In this document: piece by piece, positions 1-7,927 of the stretch | Numbering within the stretch: position 1 is the first letter of the stretch | Layout: each line of letters begins with the position of its first letter | Assembly: GCA_044358815.1 (NCBI GenBank) | Contig: JBIKNH010000109.1 | Location: 1-14,362, forward strand | Length of the DNA: 14,362 nucleotides | Source of the DNA: JBAXSK01 sp044358815 | GTDB taxonomy: Bacteria > Cyanobacteriota > Cyanobacteriia > Pseudanabaenales > Pseudanabaenaceae | Direction: 5' to 3' | Translations under genes and position numbers: made by a program | The notes under the pieces: generated by a model | Databases searched by the model: none | Seen by the model: only the letters and a program-made list of their open reading frames with translations | What the model was told of the DNA's origin: nothing

Positions 1-11
1 AAGCCTTTCCC

Positions 12-1445
12 ATGACAAATCCTCTGCTATCTTTGCCTTACGAAACTGCTTTAGAGTCCCTCGGTGATGACTATTACGATGTGGTGGCGGCGGCGGAATT
101 TCCCCAGAAAATTCTCCGATGGCGCAATGACGCTGTATTGACACAAATTGGCTTAGAACCATCCCAAGTTACTGATGATGACTTTATTGCCGCTTTTGGG
201 GAATTCCAATCCGTGCGCCCTCTGTTGGCTTTGCGTTATCACGGGTATCAGTTTGGTGAATATAATCCCCAACTAGGTGACGGTAGAGGTTTTCTCTATG
301 GACAGGTGCGGGGCATTGATCAGGAACTCTATGATTTTGGTACTAAAGGCTCCGGTAGAACTCCTTATTCTCGCCAAGCTGATGGCTTTTTGACCCTCAA
401 AGGTGGTGTGCGGGAAGTCTTAGCTGCTGAGGCTTTACATCGCATGGGAGTCCGAACCTCCCGTTGTTTGAGTGTAATCGAGACGGGCTTAAAACTCTGG
501 CGAGGTGATGAACCATCTCCTACTCGCTCTTCTGTAATGGTGCGGTTTTCCCGTTCTCATATTCGGTTTGGCACATTTGAGCGACTCCATTGGTTTGGTA
601 GAGATGATCTGATTCGCAAACTGCTGGATCATGTAATTAGCATTTACTATCCCCATCTTTGGCAAAAGCCCGATCAAGATGCTCAATTCTATCGGGAATT
701 AGTGCAACGGGTCGCCACTCTGACGGCACAATGGATGGCGGCGGGGTTCTGTCACGCGGTACTGAATACCGATAATATGTCTATTACGGGGGAAAGCTTC
801 GATTATGGTCCCTATGCGTTTATGCCCTACTACAATCCACGATTTACGGCGGCGTATTTCGACTATGGCGGACGTTACTGCTATGGGAATCAGCCTGGAG
901 CTTGCTATTGGAATTTATCCATGTTGCAGGCTCCTTTAAAACTAGTCATGGCACAAACGGATTTGAATGATGGCTTAGAGGAATTTAAAGGCACTTATCA
1001 GCGGCAATATTGCGAACTGATGGTGCGCCGTTTAGGATTTGATAATTTAACGGAACCAGAAATAGAAGAGTTGCTCGATCCGACGTTTGCCATGTTTTCG
1101 GAGGTGCCAGAAATTGGCTACAATCAGTTTTTTGTGGCTTTACGAGAAGGTTTTAGCGCTAATTGGCGTGAAGATTTGGCACAAATTGCGGCTTACTTTA
1201 TCAATCATTTAGCACCAACTATTACCCCAGAACAGAAAACTTTATTGGAGCAGTGGGCTACGGTCTATCAACGGTTTTTGCTCCGTCACAGCATAGATGA
1301 TCAAGAGCTAATTAAAACCCGTTTAACTCGCCATAATCCCCAAACGATCTTGTTACGTCCCGTCATTGAAACAGTTTGGGAAGCCATCGCCCAAGATGAC
1401 AATTGGGAACCTTTTAACCAATTAGTCTGTGATTTGGGCAAATGA
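12..1445 (+). CDS. selO: SelO (YdiU) family protein adenylyltransferase
   Basis: Pseudokinase-fold enzyme that transfers AMP from ATP to Ser/Thr/Tyr of target proteins, linked in other bacteria to the oxidative stress response; soluble. The 477 residues match the usual bacterial length of about 480. Visible family motifs are GTKGSGRTPYSR (110-121, Lys112 in the nucleotide site), GGVREVLAAEALHRMG (131-146, Glu135), MVRFS with Arg178, and HAVLNTDNMSITG (248-260) followed by FDYGPYAF (263-270). Asp254, Asn255 and Asp264 keep the ten-residue spacing of the catalytic and metal-binding residues known for SelO. The ATG at 12 gives a typical N-terminus, but only 11 bases lie upstream, so promoter and ribosome site cannot be judged. 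The gene stands alone, with 223 bases before rimO. Family assignment is certain; the protein targets are unknown. Confidence 0.96.
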   Translation: MTNPLLSLPYETALESLGDDYYDVVAAAEFPQKILRWRNDAVLTQIGLEPSQVTDDDFIAAFGEFQSVRPLLALRYHGYQFGEYNPQLGDGRGFLYGQVRGIDQELYDFGTKGSGRTPYSRQADGFLTLKGGVREVLAAEALHRMGVRTSRCLSVIETGLKLWRGDEPSPTRSSVMVRFSRSHIRFGTFERLHWFGRDDLIRKLLDHVISIYYPHLWQKPDQDAQFYRELVQRVATLTAQWMAAGFCHAVLNTDNMSITGESFDYGPYAFMPYYNPRFTAAYFDYGGRYCYGNQPGACYWNLSMLQAPLKLVMAQTDLNDGLEEFKGTYQRQYCELMVRRLGFDNLTEPEIEELLDPTFAMFSEVPEIGYNQFFVALREGFSANWREDLAQIAAYFINHLAPTITPEQKTLLEQWATVYQRFLLRHSIDDQELIKTRLTRHNPQTILLRPVIETVWEAIAQDDNWEPFNQLVCDLGK

Positions 1446-1668
1446 TCGGTAATGGGTGTATATTATTAGGTGTATATCAGAGTAGATTGGGTGTTTGTGT
1501 CTTTATAGGCATTCTCTTAATTACCATGACTCGATACCATGCCTAGGTTCAATATCTAATTCCTAAATTCTCCCCCTGAGATTCCGTCCTAAAATTAAAC
1601 CCTAAACTGACTTTTTTCGCTTACTTCTCCCCTACTTCTTGAACTTAGTTTGAATCTAAATCGCAAAT
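1446..1668. other. selO-rimO intergenic region
   Basis: This 223-base spacer has no coding potential that I can support. Shortly after the selO stop, the word GGTGTATAT occurs twice about 16 bases apart. The last 100 bases are pyrimidine-rich and lead into the rimO ATG without a clear Shine-Dalgarno sequence. No convincing terminator hairpin was found. Confidence 0.5.
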
Positions 1669-3015
1669 ATGCAAACCGCTTCACTCCCTGATACCGTCAA
1701 ACCCACTATTGCCTTCGCTCACCTTGGTTGCGAAAAGAACCGAGTTGATACAGAACATATGCTTGGCTTGCTTACCCAAGCTGGCTATCAGGTTGATACT
1801 AACGAAGATTTAGCCGATTATGTCATCGTTAATACCTGTAGTTTTATTGAAGATGCTCGGCGAGAATCCGTTCGCGCCCTCGTTGAATATGCGGAAATGG
1901 GTAAGCGGGTGGTAATTGCGGGTTGTATGGCGCAGCATTTTCAGGAACAATTACTCGAAGAACTTCCCGAAGCTGTGGCATTAGTAGGCACGGGCGACTA
2001 TCATAAAATCGTTGATGTGATTCAAAGAGCCGAACAAGGGGAGCGCGTTACGGCTATTTCCCATGAGCCGACCTATATCGCTGATGAAACTGTCCCCCGT
2101 TACCGCACTACGAACCAATCCGTTGCCTATGTGCGTGTGGCGGAAGGCTGTGATTATCGTTGCGCTTTCTGTATTATTCCCCATTTGCGCGGTAATCAGC
2201 GTTCCCGTTCCATTGAGTCCATTGTGAGCGAATGCCATCGCCTTGCGGACGAAGGAGTAAAAGAAATTATTCTCATTTCTCAAATCACTACTAATTACGG
2301 CACAGATATTTACGGGCAGCCAAAATTAGCGGAATTGCTCACGGCTTTGGGCGAAGTGGATGTACCTTGGATTCGGATGCACTATGCCTATCCCACAGGC
2401 TTAACACCAAAGGTCATCAAAGCGATGCAGGCTACACCTAATGTGGTTCCCTATCTTGATTTACCATTGCAGCATTCCGATCCCGATGTATTACGAGCGA
2501 TGAATCGCCCTTGGCAAGGGCGGGTTAACGATAAAATTATCGAACAGATTAAACTCGCGATGCCCGAAGCAATCATGCGCACTACTTTTATTGTGGGTTT
2601 CCCTGGTGAAACAGAAGCACAGTTCCAGAATTTAGTAGAATTTGTACAACGCCATGAATTTGATCATGTGGGCGTTTTTACGTTCTCTGCTGAAGAAGGA
2701 ACACCCGCCTATGATTTGCCAAATCAAATTGATGAAGAGGTGAAACAAGCTCGCCGCGACGCTTTGATGACTGTGCAGCAAGAAATTTCTCTCCGTCGCA
2801 ACCAACAGGAAATCGGTAAAATCGTTCCAGTATTAATGGAACAGGAAAACCCTGAAACTGGAGAAATTATCGGACGTTCGGCACGATTTGCGCCGGATGT
2901 GGATGGGGTGGTATATGTCAGCGATCCCACAGGAAAAGTAAGTTTAGGAGACCTTCTGCCCGTCAGAATTACGAATGCTGATCATTATGATTTATTTGGT
3001 GAAGTAGTTGAGTAA
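1669..3015 (+). CDS. rimO: Ribosomal protein uS12 methylthiotransferase RimO
   Basis: Radical-SAM enzyme that adds a methylthio group to the conserved aspartate of ribosomal protein uS12, using two [4Fe-4S] clusters; cytosolic, acting on the ribosome. Domains in order: N-terminal MTTase domain with cluster cysteines Cys21 (GCEKNRVDTEHMLG), Cys57 (NTCSF) and Cys86 (AGCMAQ); radical-SAM core with Cys161, Cys165 and Cys168 in EGCDYRCAFCIIPHLRG; C-terminal TRAM domain from about residue 380. The GCEKNRVD signature and the HYAYPTGLTPKVI stretch (about 238-250) separate RimO from the tRNA enzyme MiaB. The 448-residue length is normal. The ATG at 1669 has no strong ribosome site, which is common in cyanobacteria. 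A hairpin follows the stop, so the gene may be monocistronic. Confidence 0.97.
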   Translation: MQTASLPDTVKPTIAFAHLGCEKNRVDTEHMLGLLTQAGYQVDTNEDLADYVIVNTCSFIEDARRESVRALVEYAEMGKRVVIAGCMAQHFQEQLLEELPEAVALVGTGDYHKIVDVIQRAEQGERVTAISHEPTYIADETVPRYRTTNQSVAYVRVAEGCDYRCAFCIIPHLRGNQRSRSIESIVSECHRLADEGVKEIILISQITTNYGTDIYGQPKLAELLTALGEVDVPWIRMHYAYPTGLTPKVIKAMQATPNVVPYLDLPLQHSDPDVLRAMNRPWQGRVNDKIIEQIKLAMPEAIMRTTFIVGFPGETEAQFQNLVEFVQRHEFDHVGVFTFSAEEGTPAYDLPNQIDEEVKQARRDALMTVQQEISLRRNQQEIGKIVPVLMEQENPETGEIIGRSARFAPDVDGVVYVSDPTGKVSLGDLLPVRITNADHYDLFGEVVE

Positions 3016-3020
3016 TGGTG

Positions 3021-3057
3021 AATAGGCAGTGACACGAGAATTAGTTACTGTCCTATT
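3021..3057 (+). terminator. Possible rimO terminator hairpin
   Basis: AATAGGCAGT (3021-3030) pairs with ACTGTCCTATT (3047-3057), giving ten base pairs with one bulged T and a 16-base loop, starting 5 bases after the rimO stop codon. The following sequence TGGTTGTTT is only moderately T-rich, so intrinsic termination is plausible rather than clear. Confidence 0.35.
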
Positions 3058-3070
3058 TGGTTGTTTAGGC

Positions 3071-3115
3071 ATTTAAGAATTATTTAAGAAGTCACCCAAG
3101 AAGTTATTCAAGAGC
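3071..3115 (+). repeat. Degenerate AAGAA repeats upstream of the GST gene
   Basis: The word (T/C)AAGA(A/G) begins at 3074, 3085, 3097 and 3110, and ATTTAAGAA is exact at 3071 and 3082. Spacings are 11, 12 and 13 bases, close to one DNA turn. The last copy overlaps the position expected for the ribosome site of the GST gene. Confidence 0.5.
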
Positions 3116-3119
3116 ATTT

Positions 3120-4358
3120 ATGTCTATGGTTACTGCGCCTCCGACTTCTCCTTTAACATGGACGGAATTAGGAGATTTGGTTAATTCTCAATCTGCTATA
3201 TTTCCAATGGATTTAGTCAATGGTCCGACTAATGCACAGACCAAACTACGGCTTTTCGGGCAAGACGAATCATCGATTAGAGTTACTCTGTATCGAGATC
3301 ATCATGCTTGGTGTCCCTATTGTCAGAAAATTTGGCTGTGGCTTGAAGAAAAACAGATTCCCTATCGCATTGAAAAAGTCACCATGTTTTGCTATGGGGA
3401 AAAGGAACGTTGGTATAAAAAGAAAGTACCTTCAGGAATGTTGCCCGCAGTAGAATTAGACGGTCGGCTGATTACTGAAAGTGATGATATTCTCATTGCT
3501 TTAGAGAAAGTCTTTGGTCCGCTAAATGCGGGCATGACTGATCCTCAAGTAATGCCATTGCGCCGATTGGAAAGGATGCTATTTCGTGCCTGGTGTAATT
3601 GGTTATGTTATCCCACTAGTTCGCCACGACAAGAAGCCACCCATCGCCAAGAATTTGTTGCAGTAGTGAATCAAGTGGAATCAGCTTTGGCAGCAACTCC
3701 TGGGGCTTACTTCCTATCGGAATTTAGTACCGTTGATGTGATTTTTACACCCTATGTAGAACGCATGAACGCGAGTCTCTATTATTATAAGGGATATTCT
3801 CTAAGAGAAGAGAATCCCCGATTTGCGGCTTGGTTCGACGCAATGGAAACTCGTTCCACTTATCGCGGTACTCAAAGCGATTTCCACACCCATACCCATG
3901 ATTTACCACCCCAAATGGGCGGCTGTTGGAGCAACGATGAACCTCAGGCTTTAGCAAATCAACATCGGGTGGATCATGGTCCTTGGTTCGGTTTACCTGA
4001 TGTTGCTTATCCTGAGCCGGAAACAGCACGTTATGAAGCTTTATATCGGGTAGTCAAACATCATCAAAATCTAATTCGCGTTAATCCCATACCTGATCAT
4101 TTATTTGATGAGGCGCTTCGTTGTGCTTTAACTTATATGATTACTAGTGAGGAATGCACACCACCACAGGATTCTGAAATAGGTTTGCGCTATCTTAGAG
4201 ATCGCATTAGTGTCCCCCGTGATATGTCAATCTATGCTGCGAAACATCTGCGCCATGCCTTGGAACACACTGCGGCTAAATTAAGTGATCGTCAGGGTGA
4301 TCCAATTCCCGTTAGGCATAGACGGGATCAAGATCCAGCTAATTTCTTAAATCCTTAG
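3120..4358 (+). CDS. Glutathione S-transferase family protein, CPYC type with long C-terminal extension (iota-like)
   Basis: Thioredoxin-fold glutathione transferase with a glutaredoxin-type active site. Residues 52-130 form the GST N-terminal domain: VTLYRDHHAWCPYCQKIWLWLEE carries Cys65-Pro-Tyr-Cys68, followed by the cis-proline region VPSGMLPAVELDGRLITESDDI, which binds the glutathione backbone. Residues about 145-235 form the helical GST C-terminal domain. A further 170 residues or so (about 240-412) lie beyond the canonical fold and include DPRxxxx-like basic segments and RDMSIYAAKHLRHALEHTAA. This architecture matches the iota-class GSTs described in cyanobacteria, algae and mosses; that class assignment is from memory. 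A cysteine-type site suggests thiol transfer or deglutathionylation rather than classic conjugation. ATGs occur at 3120 and 3126; the first is given. ureF starts 19 bases after the stop, so cotranscription is likely. Confidence 0.88.
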   Translation: MSMVTAPPTSPLTWTELGDLVNSQSAIFPMDLVNGPTNAQTKLRLFGQDESSIRVTLYRDHHAWCPYCQKIWLWLEEKQIPYRIEKVTMFCYGEKERWYKKKVPSGMLPAVELDGRLITESDDILIALEKVFGPLNAGMTDPQVMPLRRLERMLFRAWCNWLCYPTSSPRQEATHRQEFVAVVNQVESALAATPGAYFLSEFSTVDVIFTPYVERMNASLYYYKGYSLREENPRFAAWFDAMETRSTYRGTQSDFHTHTHDLPPQMGGCWSNDEPQALANQHRVDHGPWFGLPDVAYPEPETARYEALYRVVKHHQNLIRVNPIPDHLFDEALRCALTYMITSEECTPPQDSEIGLRYLRDRISVPRDMSIYAAKHLRHALEHTAAKLSDRQGDPIPVRHRRDQDPANFLNP

Positions 4359-4377
4359 CTCAATCCGCCATAAAATT

Positions 4378-5142
4378 ATGGAACCTTTTGCTTTACTTTC
4401 ATTACTACAGATAACTAATTCTGGTTTGCCAATCGGCGCTTACAGTTATTCCGACGGGTTAGAATTTCTCTGTAATTGCGGTAAGATTAATAGCGCTGAA
4501 ACTCTCTCCCACTGGCTAATTCAAGAATTAGATTATGGCGTGGTTCGCTTAGAATCAGGAATTTTATGGCGGATTTATCATGGTACTGGGAATTATGCTA
4601 CATCGAATCAGGTTTTAGAGCAGAATTTAGATAGGATTATTTATTGGAATCATTATCTGTCTGCTACCCGCGAAACCGAAGAAATGCGTCTTTCCAGTTG
4701 GCAAATGGGACAATCCTTAGCTAAGCTAATTCTAGAACTAAGTTCATCATCTCAGTCAAGTTCTAAATCAACCGATGATTTAAATCAAATCAATCAAATA
4801 TTTGCTAAACTGCCCACCAGTAGAGATAATTCTCAAGGTTTAGGATGTAATTTTGTTACCAGTTATGGAATCGCTGCCAGTTATTGGCAAGTTCCGCCCC
4901 AGGAGATGCTTTTAGGCTATTTAATGAGTTGGGCAACTAATTCCATTAATGCTGGAATTAAATTAATTCCCCTTGGGCAAACCGTTGGACAGCAACTATT
5001 AAGAGAACTTTATCCCAGTATCGTTCAAGCTGCTGCTATAGTGCCTAACTTGGCTGATCATGATTTGGAAAGTTGTGGTTTCGGTTTGAGTTTAGCGAGT
5101 ATGCAGCATCAAGTCCAATATTCGCGATTATTCCGTTCCTAG
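4378..5142 (+). CDS. ureF: Urease accessory protein UreF
   Basis: UreF works with UreD (UreH) and UreG in the apo-urease activation complex that delivers nickel and CO2 to the active site; cytosolic. Family motifs include LLQITNSGLPIGAYSYSDGLEFL (9-31), the central RETEEMRLSSWQMGQSL (98-114), CNFVTSYGIAASYW (157-170) and the C-terminal QYSRLFRS, where the family's conserved arginine-containing tail sits. Residues 121-155 form a Ser/Gln/Asn-rich insertion longer than I expect at this point; it is probably a flexible loop. The 254-residue length is slightly above the usual 225-240. No other urease gene is visible, which agrees with the scattered urease genes of many cyanobacteria. The stop lies 7 bases from the stop of the convergent minus-strand gene. 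Confidence 0.95.
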   Translation: MEPFALLSLLQITNSGLPIGAYSYSDGLEFLCNCGKINSAETLSHWLIQELDYGVVRLESGILWRIYHGTGNYATSNQVLEQNLDRIIYWNHYLSATRETEEMRLSSWQMGQSLAKLILELSSSSQSSSKSTDDLNQINQIFAKLPTSRDNSQGLGCNFVTSYGIAASYWQVPPQEMLLGYLMSWATNSINAGIKLIPLGQTVGQQLLRELYPSIVQAAAIVPNLADHDLESCGFGLSLASMQHQVQYSRLFRS

Positions 5143-5149
5143 AGGTTTT

Positions 5150-6922
5150 CTAAAGCTTCCCAATTACCAGCGCTGCCCCGTTATTAATGGCATCACGACA
5201 ACTTTGATCGAACTGACTATCATCAATCGTTCCAACTAACAAATTAGATTCAATTATTGCTGCTGGAATTGAGAACGGCAACAGTCGTAAAACTAGATTC
5301 AAGCGTGCAATTTCTACCATTTCAGGAAAAACATCACAGCCATAGAGATGATTTTGCAGAATGTGGGTAACCCATGCCCCTAGCATCATAGGATGAGATG
5401 CATTAAGAGTTATAAGATGAGGTTCTTGCACTAGCTGTAATTCTGAGTCTATGGGACTCTTATCAGGTAAAGAGCCTAAATTGAGAAGTTGTTTATAGGT
5501 GTGCTGGTATTCTGCTAATAGGAAATCTAAAATCGCAATTAAAACAATCCCAGCACCACAACGACTATGAATTATTTTAAGCTGTTGTAAGTTCTGATAA
5601 TGAGCTTCCCAAAAAGCGAGTTTAGCTTCTAATGCTGTATCCTGTTGAGGCAAGGGATAGCTATTTCTGCTATATAAGTATTGTCGCACCTGAGTTACAG
5701 CATTAGCAGTCTGAAGCAAGATCTTGGAAGGAAATTTGGGATTACGTTTTTTAGAGAGTGCGTGACGATCTTTCTTGAATTGTCCAATATCTTTCACTAA
5801 CTCATCCCATAAACAAGCCAGTACTATTCCTGAAACCTCTTCTTTTAAGTCAAAGCGATTAATTTCTTTGATTTGCCGACAAAGCTCATCACCTACAAAT
5901 AATTCTCGATCCAATACGGGATCTTCCAGAAATAAACTGTAATCATAATCGCTAATTGGTGGGATATGACGAGTGTTACCCTGTCTAATCCATCGAAAGA
6001 CTGCTTTATAGTTCTCCCATACGGGCTGATCCATGTAAGGATTCTTAAATTCATAGGCATCTCGCATTAAATAACGCGGTAAGATACCATTAGTTTCTCC
6101 GAAAGTAATAAAAACTACGCGATTTAAAAGTTTTTGCGCATTCCTTAAAGCCTCATATTCAATAATCTGTTCCTGATCTAGTTCCTTAAATTCATTACTG
6201 GGATTAACTTTAACTAATTCCGTAATTGTATCAGTAATATTGATGTTACTATTAATAGACTGCTGTAAACGATACCGAAAATCTTTAATTAATTGCCCCC
6301 GAATCTTCGCATATTGTTGATAAAAACTGCGCAGAATATCATTTTCTAATTGCTGACATTCGTGCAGTAACTGGGCGGTACGAGAAACTTCTTTGCTAGT
6401 GGGAATTTTCTTCAGTAGAGTGCGCCGACTGAGAAGAAAATAGAACTCGCGCATTTTCTCTAAATCAGCTAGTTCCTCAAAAACGAAAGATTGCACCAAT
6501 AAACTAGGATAATTCTGATGATATAACCATAAATGCTGAAAGTCTGTCACAATCAGCCATTCCGTTTCAGGATGACGTGGTTCTGGTTTACCCTGATACT
6601 GATCAGAAATTGTGATTTCCGCAACTATATCACAGCAATTTTCGCCAAAGAAACCTAAAGCTGATTCAGGATGAAACTCCAACTCTGCCAACTCATTATC
6701 ATTATGGAATGGCGAACGATAACCCAAGATTTCTACAAATAAATCATGTAAAAATTCGGCTTCTGTAAGTTGATTATGGATGTGCCCATCAGTGCCAAAC
6801 CGCAACCACTTCTCAATAAATCGGAACCGATCTCCGAGATTATTGGGAAAGCCAAAGGAAGCCAGTCGCCTACGGAGTGGCTTTTCGTGAAATAGCGCGT
6901 AATGGAGAGTTGGCGTAATCAT
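5150..6922 (-). pseudogene. Truncated, decayed type IIG (Eco57I-like) restriction-methylase protein
   Basis: The 590 residues follow the N-terminal half of large fused restriction-methylase proteins common in cyanobacteria. FLHDLFVEILGYR (57-69) and ECQWVIVSN-like TEWLIVTDFQHLWLY (120-134) mark the nuclease domain. The helical middle has AQKLLNRVVFITFGETNGILP (262-282), VWENYKAVFRWI (301-312) and DPVLDRELF (334-342). The methylase part has AKLAFWEAHYQNL (433-445) and NHLYGCDVFPEMVEIARLNLVLRL (524-547). Key residues are gone: the nuclease (E/Q)xK segment is missing after CCDIVAEI, motif I reads SRCGAGIVLI (453-462) instead of DPACGSGxFLI, no GxFYTP motif precedes it, and the protein ends ALVIGKL where VIGNPPY is expected. 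No target-recognition half follows. The reading frame is nevertheless open throughout. It begins 13 bases after the DUF3007 stop with AAGAG as a possible ribosome site. Either a relic or a repurposed DNA-binding protein; methylation and cleavage seem impossible. Confidence 0.75.
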
Positions 6923-6935
6923 CCATGTCTCTTAA

Positions 6936-7235
6936 TCATGGTTCTTGATCTAATTCAGCTAAAATTTTGGCTTGTTCCTCTGGCGATAAACTTTCCCATT
7001 GTTTCTTGAGAACCGCCGTTTTATATTCTTCTATTTGGCGATTATAGGTCATATTCTGGGTGATTGCCCGCACTGCGTAGGTGAGAAGCCAACCAATTAC
7101 CACTAGCAGAAATACTGCTTGACTCCAAATTCCAGCGTTAATGTCACTAGCACCGGAGATACGAAATACCCCAAAGAGGATTCCACCGGTGGCAAACAAA
7201 CCTAAGGTAATTAAAATCGCATCGATTCGACGCAT
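6936..7235 (-). CDS. DUF3007 family small membrane protein
   Basis: This 99-residue protein has two predicted membrane helices (about 5-25 and 38-57) and a charged C-terminal tail (about 65-99) ending with ESLSPEEQAKILAELDQEP, a typical DUF3007 ending. Function is unknown. The family is found in cyanobacteria and plants and is usually encoded next to ndhL, which is also the case here (ndhL lies upstream on the same strand, with an unusually long 417-base gap). The location suggests a thylakoid role linked to NDH-1, but that is inference. The ATG at 7235 is preceded on the minus strand by three 11-base tandem repeats and no clear ribosome site. The decayed type IIG gene follows directly, in the place where I recall trpA in several cyanobacteria. 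Confidence 0.85.
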   Translation of the reverse strand: MRRIDAILITLGLFATGGILFGVFRISGASDINAGIWSQAVFLLVVIGWLLTYAVRAITQNMTYNRQIEEYKTAVLKKQWESLSPEEQAKILAELDQEP

Positions 7236-7245
7236 AGTTTTGGAC

Positions 7246-7278
7246 TGACTAAAAGTTGACTAAAAACTGACTAGAAGT
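7246..7278. repeat. Three tandem 11-bp repeats before DUF3007
   Basis: TGACTAAAAGT (7246-7256), TGACTAAAAAC (7257-7267) and TGACTAGAAGT (7268-7278) follow each other without gaps, and differ at two or three positions. They end 10 bases from the DUF3007 start codon and would lie in its 5' leader or promoter on the minus strand. Confidence 0.8.
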
Positions 7279-7443
7279 TAATAAATGAAGTTAATCAATA
7301 AAACCTACAGATTTACGAACTTGTATTTTGCAGTGACCGCAAAGATTGATCACAAAAGACTGCTCACAATTGCTCATAACTGACCATGAAAGCTGAAAAT
7401 AAAAGCCTAGGTAGTCTCACTGCAACCCATAGGCAAAATCAAA

Positions 7444-7467
7444 GAAGGTTTAAATGAAGGTTTAAAT
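7444..7467. repeat. Exact 12-bp tandem duplication
   Basis: GAAGGTTTAAAT occurs at 7444-7455 and again at 7456-7467 with no gap. A decayed third unit (GAGGTTCAAAA) begins at 7471. Confidence 0.85.
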
Positions 7468-7652
7468 TATGAGGTTCAAAAAAATTAAACCCGAGACTAA
7501 AAACAAGTCTGAAACCAAGTCTCAAATTAGCATCTAGGCTAGACCTGACCTAATTTCCTTTAATCCCTTTCTAATTTTACCCTGTTGATTTACTAGCGGA
7601 AGATGCAGTGAGATCGGTATTATCTGCAATGCTGGAAACTTAACCAATTCCC

Positions 7653-7883
7653 CTAGATTTGTCTCGGTTGAGGACGGAAATTAAGGAATGGTCCTAACAG
7701 AAGTAATCCAGGGAAGAAGAAGAACACACAAAAACAGATAAAAATTCGTTCAATGGAACCAGTTTTATACCAGCGGGCTTTAAAGTAGAACATTAACAAC
7801 ACGGGGATTACCACCAAATAGGTTCCCGCCAATAGGGCATAAAATCCCGGTCCTGAAAACAAAATAGACAGCAGCAATGACAT
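7653..7883 (-). CDS. ndhL: NAD(P)H-quinone oxidoreductase subunit L (NdhL)
   Basis: Small membrane subunit specific to the oxygenic-phototroph NDH-1 complex, which runs cyclic electron flow, respiration and CO2 uptake in the thylakoid membrane. The 76 residues hold two membrane helices (about 14-34 and 47-66). The motifs TYLVVIPVLLMFYFKARWY (21-39) and VFFFFPGLLLLGPFLNFRPQPRQI (53-76) are characteristic of NdhL, and the protein ends as family members do. The ATG at 7883 has AGAG a few bases upstream on the minus strand, and a TGTTACAAT extended -10 box lies about 36 bases before it. DUF3007 follows on the same strand, the usual cyanobacterial neighbour. Confidence 0.93.
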   Translation of the reverse strand: MSLLLSILFSGPGFYALLAGTYLVVIPVLLMFYFKARWYKTGSIERIFICFCVFFFFPGLLLLGPFLNFRPQPRQI

Positions 7884-7918
7884 AAGCTCTGATTTATCTG
7901 AGTAATGATTTGCTACAT

Positions 7919-7927
7919 ATTGTAACA
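7919..7927 (-). promoter_or_regulatory. Candidate ndhL promoter, extended -10
   Basis: On the minus strand TGTTACAAT gives a TGn-extended -10 box (TACAAT at 7924-7919). Transcription would start near 7912, leaving a leader of about 29 bases before the ndhL ATG. The -35 region (TGATTA near 7947-7942) is a poor match, which an extended -10 box can tolerate. Confidence 0.4.

Larger units (their letters stand above)
7236..7652. other. ndhL-DUF3007 spacer, repeat-rich
   Basis: This 417-base spacer holds no gene that I can support. It contains the 11-bp triplicate at 7246-7278, an exact 12-bp tandem duplication at 7444-7467, and AAGTCT words 12 bases apart near 7509-7525. No terminator with a T-run was seen after ndhL on the minus strand, so readthrough from ndhL into DUF3007 remains possible. 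Confidence 0.6.

Noticed and set aside
2281..2301. QITTNYG in RimO in place of the QDTTxYG known from enterobacterial RimO
   Set aside because: As far as I recall, cyanobacterial RimO proteins commonly have this form, and all six cluster cysteines are present, so it is not a lesion.
489..4029. Minus-strand open frames of 65-100 codons inside selO, rimO and the GST gene
   Set aside because: They lie fully within well-conserved plus-strand genes, have no recognisable motifs and no ribosome sites; they are products of the coding frame on the other strand.
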